From: a virus
Reading direction: 5' to 3' (one strand)
Length of the DNA: 23,826 bases
Virus record (IMG/VR): IMGVR_UViG_3300009496_000076
Coordinates: 1-23,826 of that record
A program made the translations under genes and the position numbers. How positions within the stretch are numbered: position 1 is the stretch's first letter; the number at the start of each line of letters is the position of its first letter. Below the pieces are notes generated by a model that saw only the letters and a list, made by a program, of their open reading frames with translations, did not search any database and had not been told where the DNA came from. Positions 15,945 to 23,189 of this stretch are shown here, in pieces.

Positions 15945-15991
15945 GATATTGGAAAAGCCGGCAATTCTATTGCAAAAATAACATAATAATT

Positions 15992-16270
15992 ATGAGTAGA
16001 TATAAAAATATACCAGTAATAAAAAATTCTAATGGAAAACGTAGATTTGCATCTAGCTTTCTTCCAACTATACCAACATCTGACTCAGATATATATATTA
16101 TAACTACTTCTGTTGAGCGATTAGATCAATTAGCAAAACAATTTTACGATGATGAATACTTTTGGTGGGCTATAGGATTAGCAAATGGAATTGGAAAAGG
16201 AACATTGTTTGTTCCTATTAATACACGTTTAAGAATACCACCAAAAAATATAATAGAAGAATTAATTTAG
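15992..16270 (+). CDS. gp53: gp53-like / LysM-type baseplate wedge protein
   Basis: This is a 92-residue protein. The pattern is typical of short gp53-like baseplate proteins: RYKNIPVIKNSNGKRRF, then SSFLPTIPTSDSDIYI, ERLDQLAKQFYDDEYFWWAIG, LANGIGKGTLFVPINTRLRIP. The elements R-L-D-x-L-A-x-x-(F/Y)-Y-x-D-x-x-(Y/F)-W-W-x-I and the G-T-x-x-x-P-x-x-x-x-L-R-I-P end form a LysM-like fold, as in the LysM-like part of T4 gp53, which joins baseplate wedges. T4 gp53 is longer (196 residues). There is no good ribosome binding site, and the start follows the previous gene's extended frame. The hub gene begins two bases after the stop. Confidence 0.75.
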   Translation: MSRYKNIPVIKNSNGKRRFASSFLPTIPTSDSDIYIITTSVERLDQLAKQFYDDEYFWWAIGLANGIGKGTLFVPINTRLRIPPKNIIEELI

Positions 16271-16272
16271 TT

Positions 16273-18537
16273 ATGTCAGATGTTTTTTATTCGCAAGTAA
16301 ATTCAACATTAAAAAAAGAACTAACAGCTAGATCAATGGCTGGAAAATTAAATCGTACTACTACTGGTATAGATTTTATGTTAAATAAAATAGCAAATGT
16401 TGTAGTAAGTGCATATGACAATATAGAAGATGATAAGCCAATTACTTCTATAGGAGGCGGAATTTCCACAACAAATAAATATGGAGGATCTTATTTAGCT
16501 GGAGGAACTGATGGATATTTAGCTAATGATTCAACAAGAATAGGTCCTGTATTAACAGGAGTACAAATTAATATAGCAGATCAAGCACAATTTGCAATAA
16601 ATTCTGCAACGATCAATATAACAATTCCAGATCCGTCGACATTGGATTTAATCGAAGAAAGTTTTTTAAAACCTGGTCGAACAGTACAAATTAAAATACA
16701 ACATCCGGATTCAGCAATACTAAGTGGAACTACATTGTTAGCTCAAGATGAAATGCTGTTTACAACAAGAATTCTTAAACAACAATATGGGGATAATCCT
16801 GAAGACATAGAACAATTTCTTGAAATGAATAAAATGATTTTTAATGGATTTGTAAACGGATATAAATCAGACTATCAAACAGACGGCACAATAACTTTTA
16901 CACTAACAGTTACTGCAACAGCTTCTATATACGCTGATGTATCTATGTTTGTGTCAAATCCGGAAATACCAAATGCAAAGATTGATCAAAAAATTACTAG
17001 TACTTTTTCCGGCAGAATTAAAGATTCAATTAACTTAATTGTAGAAAGTCAAAAAAAAGATAATTCGAATGGATTTATAAAAACACATCAAGTACTTGAT
17101 AATACGCCAGTAAAACAAGATCGTACAATATTATATGGACCTTTATATACTAACCCAGATGGAACTAAATATCAATATAAAACATTTATTTCAATTGGTC
17201 TTTTAATAGATTATATTGAAAAAATTTTATATGAACCAGTATCTAAGCCAAAAGAAACATCGACAAATATTCCAGGTAATCCTGGAGCTGGAGGCATGGG
17301 CGGTATAGGAGATCCAAATGATCCATATGGCGTTAATGATATAATTGAAGAATATTATGGAACTTCTGAACGAACTTCTGTTCCAAATATGAGAATTATA
17401 TGTAATGATCAAATAAGTAAAACAAGATTTTTCAAAGAATTAGTATCTGCAGATCCGCAACGAATATTTTTATATCAAGGTAATGAAGCAGAATTCAAAA
17501 CAAATTCATATGGTTTCGAAACTATAACCGTAGCTACAGGAGACGGAATAAATCAAATTGATACTCCAACTGGAAAATTAATTATTGCAGATAATAAAGA
17601 CGCTATTGGAAACTTAGAATATACAGCAGTTAAATCATATGAAGTCAATTATTTTGATGGAATTAAAAATGCAGAAAACGTTCCAGGATTTTATGAAACA
17701 ACAACAATTGAAGGAGAACCTGTTAAACACGGATGTTTATCTAGAATTCTTATTGAATTAAATGTTATCGAAGAATTAGAATCAGCATTAAAAGATGATA
17801 CTAAAACACCATTTACCATTAAAAATTTTATGATAGCAATATCTACAGAAATTAAAAAGCAAACTGGATTAACTATATTTCCTGGATTAATTTTCCATCC
17901 AGAACTTCCTAGCACATTAATATATTATGATACCAAATATATCGGCCCAGATAAAAATGTAGCAGAATATGAAATTCCTGTATTTTCATCTGCAGATCAA
18001 GGAACTATTGTTCGAGAAATGAAATTAGGATATGATTTACCTGCAGAATTTAAAAATGCATTATTAGGATTTCAATCAGTTAATATATCACCAACAGCAA
18101 CTTCAGCATTTAATCCATATTTAAATTCATCTGGTACGGCAAGAAAACAACATATAAAAGAATGGAAAATAAAACATAAAGAAGCAATTGATATATTATC
18201 AGAAGCAAAACAAGATTTAACAAATGATTATCAAGATAGTGCAAAAATAAAAAAATTACAAGATGCATTACAAAATTATGATAAATATTCATTACCTGAT
18301 CTAGAAGAATCTTTAACTGCTCAAAAACCTAGATGGGTATATAATTTAGAATTTACAATTGATGGTATTAATGGATTTAGATATGGAGATGTTTTACATT
18401 TTAGAGGAATTCCTAAAAAATATAGTGATGATTATGTATTTAATATTGTAAAAATAGTTCATAATGTTGACGCAACTGGCCAATGGACAACTGCTATATC
18501 ATGTATAAGTAGACCAAGAAGTAAATCAATAATATAA
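16273..18537 (+). CDS. Large baseplate hub protein (gp27-like role)
   Basis: This is a 754-residue protein. Residues 92-145 (GPVLTGVQINIADQAQFAIN, ITIPDPSTLDLIEESFLKPG, VQIKIQ) form a beta domain like the first tube-like domain of hub proteins. Residues about 185-230 add a second strand set (MIFNGFVNGYKSD, TFTLTVTATASIY). A Gly/Pro linker (334-352) separates this from the C-terminal half, where GINGFRYGDVLHFRGIP, FNIVKIVHNVD and WTTAISCISRPR match the 'hub' ending pattern V-x-x-V-x-H-x-x-x-x-x-x-W-T-T-x-I-S-C-x-x-R-P-R. It is about twice the size of T4 gp27 (391). No lysozyme domain is visible. It overlaps the next start by one base (TAATG). Confidence 0.7.
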   Translation: MSDVFYSQVNSTLKKELTARSMAGKLNRTTTGIDFMLNKIANVVVSAYDNIEDDKPITSIGGGISTTNKYGGSYLAGGTDGYLANDSTRIGPVLTGVQINIADQAQFAINSATINITIPDPSTLDLIEESFLKPGRTVQIKIQHPDSAILSGTTLLAQDEMLFTTRILKQQYGDNPEDIEQFLEMNKMIFNGFVNGYKSDYQTDGTITFTLTVTATASIYADVSMFVSNPEIPNAKIDQKITSTFSGRIKDSINLIVESQKKDNSNGFIKTHQVLDNTPVKQDRTILYGPLYTNPDGTKYQYKTFISIGLLIDYIEKILYEPVSKPKETSTNIPGNPGAGGMGGIGDPNDPYGVNDIIEEYYGTSERTSVPNMRIICNDQISKTRFFKELVSADPQRIFLYQGNEAEFKTNSYGFETITVATGDGINQIDTPTGKLIIADNKDAIGNLEYTAVKSYEVNYFDGIKNAENVPGFYETTTIEGEPVKHGCLSRILIELNVIEELESALKDDTKTPFTIKNFMIAISTEIKKQTGLTIFPGLIFHPELPSTLIYYDTKYIGPDKNVAEYEIPVFSSADQGTIVREMKLGYDLPAEFKNALLGFQSVNISPTATSAFNPYLNSSGTARKQHIKEWKIKHKEAIDILSEAKQDLTNDYQDSAKIKKLQDALQNYDKYSLPDLEESLTAQKPRWVYNLEFTIDGINGFRYGDVLHFRGIPKKYSDDYVFNIVKIVHNVDATGQWTTAISCISRPRSKSII

Positions 18538-19211
18538 TGAGACAAAAAGAATATTATACCGAAGAAGAAATTATAGAAAATCAATATACTACTGGCCAGG
18601 AATATATGACATCAGATCGTATAGAATATATTGGATTATATCACAAATATTTAACAGGCGAAATATTTACTAAAGGTTTATATGATCCAAACAAATCAAT
18701 TCCATTAATTCCTTATGCACAAGAAAGTATTGATGTACAAACATTTAAAAAAAATAAACCTAAAATTAAAACAAATTTTCAATCTCCTACTCAATATTAT
18801 TTAATACCAAATAATGAAGATATTAAAAATAAGCAAATAACACGCAATATTTTAAAAAATGTATCTACAAATCAATTAATTGAAATTGATTCTAAAACAT
18901 TGAAACAATATCAAGCAAAAAAAATTGATAATAACTTATATCAATTGGAAACAATTAATTGGAAAATTTCTGGAGTATTGAATACAACTATAGTTAATGG
19001 TATTATAATTGAAGGAGTTATTGAACAAAACATAAAAGAAATTGAAATTAAATCTAGAAAAATGCCAGAATTATTACAATATATTAAATCATATTCTGAA
19101 TTTTATACAGATACTACATATATTGTTCCTAAAAACATAAATCAACCAGATATTGTTAGTAATTCATTGCCGAATTCTACTACTTCTGTTACTTCAACTA
19201 ATTCGTATTGA
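18537..19211 (+). CDS. Probable baseplate/structural protein, family unnamed
   Basis: This 224-residue protein is coupled to the hub gene by a one-base stop/start overlap. Its N-terminal part (YYTEEEIIENQYTTGQEYMT, then YIGLYHKYLTGEIFTKGLYDP, then IPLIPY) shows a pattern I associate with virion proteins of marine T4-like phages: Y-x-T-x-G-x-E-Y-M ... Y-I-G-x-Y-H-x-Y-x-T-G-E-x-(F/Y)-T. Residues about 115-165 (RNILKNVSTNQLIEID, YQAKKIDNNLYQLETINWKISG) form a second conserved part. The tail is Ser/Thr-rich. Coupling to the hub suggests a baseplate role. No catalytic motif was seen. Confidence 0.6.
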   Translation: MRQKEYYTEEEIIENQYTTGQEYMTSDRIEYIGLYHKYLTGEIFTKGLYDPNKSIPLIPYAQESIDVQTFKKNKPKIKTNFQSPTQYYLIPNNEDIKNKQITRNILKNVSTNQLIEIDSKTLKQYQAKKIDNNLYQLETINWKISGVLNTTIVNGIIIEGVIEQNIKEIEIKSRKMPELLQYIKSYSEFYTDTTYIVPKNINQPDIVSNSLPNSTTSVTSTNSY

Positions 19212-19254
19212 AAATATTTTGATAATTACAAAAAAATTATTATTATAGTAATGT

Positions 19255-20583
19255 ATGATAATAATTGACGACTCAGAAGAACTAGAATCGTTATTACAAA
19301 ATATTGAAAAGGATTCGCATGTATTAGCAGTTCCGATACTAGCAGATCATCAACTGCATCCATCTATAAATAAAATATCTTGTATATACATATATTCTAG
19401 TAATGAAATTGAATTCATTGTTCCTATACATCATACTGAACAATTAACCGGCTTTACAGAACTCCTACACAAAGTTCTAAGTCTTGAATCTATATTTGTA
19501 CATGACAAGAAGTTATGGATACAAATGGGCGGAAATAATAACGTGTATGATGTTAAAACTCTTTGGTGGTATACATATGGGGAATCATATGATGATAATC
19601 ATTATTATACGTCAGCTCATACTTTTTATTGGAGGAGACATACAAATTTACAATATGTTAATACAATTATTCCAATAATGAAGCATGCTCAAATGTGTCA
19701 AAAAATACGAAAGTATGCAATGCCAATGATTGTTAATTCTAAATTAACTGAATCATACAAACAATTTAATACACATTATCCAAAAATATTTGCCGATATT
19801 GAATCTAACGGAATGCAAGTAACTAATTCTTTTAAAATGAAAGAGTTAATTACTAACAACAAGGTCTATTCAAATTATCATTATCATACAACTACAGGCC
19901 GGCCTTCAAATGCATTTCGTGGATTCAATTTTGCAGCAATGAATAAACAAGATGGAACAAGAGATTCATTTTGTAGTAGATTTGAAAATGGTGCATTAGT
20001 TGAATTTGATTTTGATGCATATCATGTAAGATTAATAGCTCAATTAATTGGATATAAATTACCAACTGGATCTATTCACACATATTTTGGTAAATTTTAT
20101 TTTGGCACTGAAACATTAACATCTGACCAATATGAACAGAGTAAACAAATAACATTTAGGTTGTTATATGGTCATATAGAAAAAGAATTTTTAAAAATTC
20201 CATTTTTTAATGAAGTAAATGAGTTTGTTTATTCGTTATGGAATGAATGGAAACGTAATGGATATATAAAAACTCCAATTTTAAAACGAGTATTAAGTAA
20301 AGATAATTTGTCTAACATGAATCAAAATAAATTATTTAATTATTATTTACAAGCTTTAGAAACAGAGTTTACTGTAAATCGATTAAATCAATTATCATAC
20401 TTGTTGAAAGAATATAAAACATGTATTATATTGTATACATATGATTCTGTTCTATTCGATGTCCCAATTCATGAAGCTAAACAAATATTACCAAATATAA
20501 AATCATGTTTAGAAGGAGAGAACTTCCCTGTTAAATGTAAAGTAGGCAATATTTATAGTAAAATGAATGACTTCAAGTTATGA
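19255..20583 (+). CDS. Small divergent family A DNA polymerase
   Basis: This 442-residue protein carries the polymerase motifs of the Pol I family in order: TTTGRPSNAFRGFNFAAMN (residues 212-230), motif A LVEFDFDAYHVRLIAQL (catalytic D252), motif B EQSKQITFRLLYG (K297, F301, Y305 matching Pol I K758, F762, Y766), NYYLQ (N362, Q366 matching N845, Q849) and motif C LYTYDSVLFDVP (catalytic D397). The Pol I steric-gate Glu710 is His257 here and Arg754 is Tyr293. Residues 20-110 look like a remnant 3'-5' exonuclease fold lacking the acidic residues. There is no 5' nuclease. T4 uses a family B polymerase, but far-T4 phage RM378 is known for a family A enzyme. It is coupled to the next gene by ATGA. 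Confidence 0.9.
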   Translation: MIIIDDSEELESLLQNIEKDSHVLAVPILADHQLHPSINKISCIYIYSSNEIEFIVPIHHTEQLTGFTELLHKVLSLESIFVHDKKLWIQMGGNNNVYDVKTLWWYTYGESYDDNHYYTSAHTFYWRRHTNLQYVNTIIPIMKHAQMCQKIRKYAMPMIVNSKLTESYKQFNTHYPKIFADIESNGMQVTNSFKMKELITNNKVYSNYHYHTTTGRPSNAFRGFNFAAMNKQDGTRDSFCSRFENGALVEFDFDAYHVRLIAQLIGYKLPTGSIHTYFGKFYFGTETLTSDQYEQSKQITFRLLYGHIEKEFLKIPFFNEVNEFVYSLWNEWKRNGYIKTPILKRVLSKDNLSNMNQNKLFNYYLQALETEFTVNRLNQLSYLLKEYKTCIILYTYDSVLFDVPIHEAKQILPNIKSCLEGENFPVKCKVGNIYSKMNDFKL

Positions 20584-21818
20584 TAAATAAAATTATTAAT
20601 GAATGGACATATCAATTAGATGTTGGATATCCGACTAAAGAATCAGATTATGAAGTACTTCGTTCTGTGTTACGTGAAACCAATATGCTGTCTGAACAAG
20701 AAATCGATCAAACAATTTATCAAGCTAAAGGATTAAATGAACAAGATGAAGATTTTTTAGCAACTATGTCTGACGAACTACTTGCTGCAAATGTCAAACA
20801 GCCGGTTATAGATGCTGTTATACAAATATATAATACTTTATCTGCACAAGAAAAAATAGCATTCAAAGAAAATTTCAGAACTCATTCAATTGAATCATAT
20901 GTAAACGGCGAAGGATACAAACCATTTGTTAAATTTTGGCCAATCAAAGGCGGAGATCAAGGTAGCGGAGAAGTACCAGTAACATTAGGAGTAGCAGGAA
21001 GTAATTCCGGAGGAAATCAAGATAAAGATATTAAATTAGATAATGAAGAAACATGGGAAGTAAAAGAATTAACTCCAAGTAATTATGATTTTGATCCTGC
21101 AGGAGATGGAGATGCTAATAAATTTCCCTTTACATTTGAGCTAAGAGATTTTTATAAAAATATTATAGAGCCATTTTCTGATTTAGGTGACGTTTTCAAT
21201 ACGTTATCTCCAATGGTCGACAAAGAGTCTCATGGAGCATTACAAAAAATGATTCAAATAATAAAAGACCGGTTTGCAAATAGAAAACAAAATTCTCAAA
21301 ATGTTGCTATATTTCGTGAAGTAGCAATGGGCTTTTTTTGGAAGCATTGGTATTTAGGATTTCAAGAACTAAATCAGATTTTCTATCAAACAAAATTAGA
21401 CACAGATGTTAGGGATACAAGAATAACTACTAATCAAGATGGAGATAAACAATCATATTGGGTAAGTGATGACGAAGCTGAAAAATTTAAAGTTGCATCT
21501 TCAACCAATAAGCCAATTACAATAAACATAGGAGATTCAATAACAAACGAAAATAAAGATGTAATTATTTGGTTTAAACGATTAGAGAGATCGATGTTTA
21601 TAAAAGATCCGTCATATTTAATACAACAATTACAAAATGTAAAAAATACTTATTTTGCTGGTATCAACGGATTAATTTGGTATTTTGATAAACAAACTAC
21701 CCCACATATAGGAACAGCTAATGACTTTGTGATTTCTAATGTTACAAAAGGAATGTTTCGATTTAAACTTAAAAAATACGTCAAAGACGAATATACGTTT
21801 ATGACCGATCAAAGTTAG
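20580..21818 (+). CDS. Unknown protein with possible PD-(D/E)XK nuclease signature
   Basis: This is a 412-residue protein overlapping the polymerase stop by four bases (ATGA). The N-terminus (IINEWTYQLDVGYPTKESDY, residues 5-24) is a helix-rich module I have seen at the start of uncharacterised marine phage proteins. Residues 124-162 read G-G-D-Q-G-S-G-E131 ... D150-I-K-L ... T-W-E160-V-K162. This spacing of G-x-G-E, D and E-x-K fits the catalytic core of PD-(D/E)XK nucleases. The region between is Gly-rich, and the remainder (185-412) is helical with aromatic clusters (FFWKHWYLGF). Coupling to a polymerase agrees with a DNA role, but a structural role is not excluded. The nuclease call is tentative. 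Confidence 0.5.
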   Translation: MINKIINEWTYQLDVGYPTKESDYEVLRSVLRETNMLSEQEIDQTIYQAKGLNEQDEDFLATMSDELLAANVKQPVIDAVIQIYNTLSAQEKIAFKENFRTHSIESYVNGEGYKPFVKFWPIKGGDQGSGEVPVTLGVAGSNSGGNQDKDIKLDNEETWEVKELTPSNYDFDPAGDGDANKFPFTFELRDFYKNIIEPFSDLGDVFNTLSPMVDKESHGALQKMIQIIKDRFANRKQNSQNVAIFREVAMGFFWKHWYLGFQELNQIFYQTKLDTDVRDTRITTNQDGDKQSYWVSDDEAEKFKVASSTNKPITINIGDSITNENKDVIIWFKRLERSMFIKDPSYLIQQLQNVKNTYFAGINGLIWYFDKQTTPHIGTANDFVISNVTKGMFRFKLKKYVKDEYTFMTDQS

Positions 21819-21826
21819 GATAACGA

Positions 21827-22210
21827 GTGAGGACACAACTATTGTGCACATTTGCACATAAAACAAACTTAGACATAGTTACAGAATATATCAAACAGAA
21901 TTTCGAAATTCCAGAAAATAGAATATTTGTATTTGCAAACTATGAAAATAGAAACGATCTGTATTGCACATTCAATGCCGAAGACAACGGATATCGAGGT
22001 AAAAATACAATATCAATACACAGAAAAAAAGAAACTAACACATTGTATACGGTTAATGCATTAAATGAAGTTATCAAAGATTTAAATAATGGTATACTAG
22101 ACAAAACAATGATATTGCCATGGGAAGCATTTGAAAATTCTTTTTTATTAACGGACGACAATGGTTATCGTAGAGTAGATTTGGTATTTTTTAAAAGAAT
22201 TAATTTTTAA
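21827..22210 (+). CDS. Conserved phage protein of unknown function (GTG start)
   Basis: This 127-residue protein starts at GTG, eight bases after the previous stop. TAGGA overlaps that stop and serves as the ribosome binding site, which decides this start. The protein begins MRTQLLCTFAHKTNLDIVTEY and contains NRIFVFANYENRNDLYCTFNAE, NTISIHRKKETNTLYTVNAL and ILPWEAF. The N-T-I-(S)-x-H-R-K-K-E-T-N-T-L-Y-T-(V/I)-N-A-L segment is one I associate with hypothetical proteins of marine T4-like phages. It looks like a small alpha/beta domain. No catalytic motif, membrane segment or clear fold is recognised. Confidence 0.75.
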   Translation: MRTQLLCTFAHKTNLDIVTEYIKQNFEIPENRIFVFANYENRNDLYCTFNAEDNGYRGKNTISIHRKKETNTLYTVNALNEVIKDLNNGILDKTMILPWEAFENSFLLTDDNGYRRVDLVFFKRINF

Positions 22211-22213
22211 CTA

Positions 22214-22221
22214 TATTTATA
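22214..22221 (+). promoter_or_regulatory. TATTTATA element before the CTS-like gene
   Basis: TATTTATA within AACTATATTTATATATG, 23 bases before the ATG at 22245, in a 34-base gap. It suggests that the two small genes that follow can be expressed as late genes, separately from the polymerase group. Confidence 0.4.
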
Positions 22222-22244
22222 TATGTAACAAAGAAAATAATATC

Positions 22245-22682
22245 ATGATTAAATTGAAAAGCTTATTAAAAGAAACATATGCCTGGGAAAGAAAGGCAAA
22301 TGGATCTTTACCTACATTAGAAGATGTGCAAAAAGAATATCAAAAGAAAAAAATGAAAGAAGTTTTAAAAGACAAAGACGGAAATATACGAACAGATTTA
22401 AAATATAAAGATAATCAAAACTATCAACCAAGCATTGAATTAAAAAATACAAAAATGGGAAGTGGTACAAATCTTACAATAACAGTTAGTATAGATGGAA
22501 GTGCACCATTTGACATAGAATTTGATGATTATGATGAAGTTGATGACCATGGATATGAAAAAGCAATTTATCTAATGGGAGCAGACGCCGGCGATAATGA
22601 ATGGGGTATGGAAGGATCAATGGCATTTCATGGCGAATTAGAAGATTTTGATATTGACACACTAGAAAAAATGGAAAAATAA
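22245..22682 (+). CDS. Acidic small protein with a T4 capsid-targeting-like N-terminus
   Basis: This is a 145-residue protein. Its first ten residues, MIKLKSLLKE, resemble in length and form the capsid targeting sequence of T4 internal proteins (MKTYxEFIAE type), which ends in the prohead protease site (I/L)-x-E; here that is L8-K9-E10. The next 40 residues are highly charged and probably disordered. Residues 60-145 form a compact acidic domain (LTITVSIDGSAPFDIEFDDYD, HGYEKAIYLMGADAGDNEWG, LEDFDIDTLEKME). A packaged internal protein is therefore possible. It is coupled to the next gene by a one-base TAATG overlap and preceded by a TATTTATA element. The function is otherwise unknown. Confidence 0.7.
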   Translation: MIKLKSLLKETYAWERKANGSLPTLEDVQKEYQKKKMKEVLKDKDGNIRTDLKYKDNQNYQPSIELKNTKMGSGTNLTITVSIDGSAPFDIEFDDYDEVDDHGYEKAIYLMGADAGDNEWGMEGSMAFHGELEDFDIDTLEKMEK

Positions 22683-23083
22683 TGAGTAAATTACAAGAAA
22701 ATATGAGAAGATTTAGAACTAAAAATCTTCAAGAACAAGCAAAATTTAAAAATACAGCTGAAGTATATAAAGCTCTAAAAGCCGGAACAGTTACTATAGA
22801 AGATATGGCCGGATTATTAAAACAAGCAGACGCCCCAGTTATATCAATAGATTTTCAAGGAATAGGTTTAGGAAATGATTTAGAAGCAGTTATACAAAGT
22901 ATATTTGCTGCAATGAAGGATATTAACACATTAAATAAAGTATTTCAAATATTAAAAAGATCAGTAGAAGATTATGTTGATGATGTCGGTGACGAGTTAT
23001 ATGACATGAATTATCATGGCGGAACAAATGTTCCTACAGTAAGACAATCATTACAGAGACTTGGATACCAAATTAAACAATAA
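22682..23083 (+). CDS. Small protein with MRRFRTKNLQE-type N-terminal tag, function unknown
   Basis: This 133-residue protein is coupled to the previous gene. The N-terminus, MSKLQENMRRFRTKNLQEQ, is a short basic tag ending in L-x-E, of a kind I have seen at the start of otherwise unrelated marine phage proteins. The rest is helical: residues 25-50 (AEVYKALKAGTVTIEDMAGLL), then GIGLGNDLEAVIQSIFAAMKD, then an acidic segment (SVEDYVDDVGDELYDMNYHG) and a final basic helix. No known domain is recognised. Like its neighbour, it could be a prohead-internal or other packaged protein cleaved after an L-x-E site. Confidence 0.7.
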   Translation: MSKLQENMRRFRTKNLQEQAKFKNTAEVYKALKAGTVTIEDMAGLLKQADAPVISIDFQGIGLGNDLEAVIQSIFAAMKDINTLNKVFQILKRSVEDYVDDVGDELYDMNYHGGTNVPTVRQSLQRLGYQIKQ

Positions 23084-23189
23084 AAAAATTAAACAATTAC
23101 ACAATTAACTTTGAATTAACGAATTAATTACTTATAATATAATTAATAAATAAACAAATAATAACAATTAAACAATTAAAGGATACAAT
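23084..23189 (+). promoter_or_regulatory. AT-rich gp32 leader with AATTAA repeats and a sigma70-like promoter
   Basis: This 106-base gap holds eight to nine AATTA units, including two exact copies of AATTAAACAATTA (23087-23099 and 23166-23178). The second runs straight into the AAGGA ribosome binding site. TTGAAT (23111-23116) and TATAAT (23133-23138) are spaced by 16 bases and would start a transcript near 23145, leaving about 45 bases of unstructured leader. T4 gene 32 mRNA has repeated UUAAA units bound by gp32 itself, so an autoregulatory operator is a plausible reading. No GC-rich pseudoknot like that of T4 was seen. Confidence 0.4.

Noticed and set aside
19212-19254. Promoter between the structural genes and the polymerase
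   Set aside because: The 43-base gap contains neither TATTTATA nor TATAAATA, and no convincing -35/-10 pair could be assigned, so I list no feature there.
19484-19678. Short + strand open frame inside the polymerase gene
   Set aside because: It is an out-of-frame shadow with Met/Ile-rich composition and no independent support.
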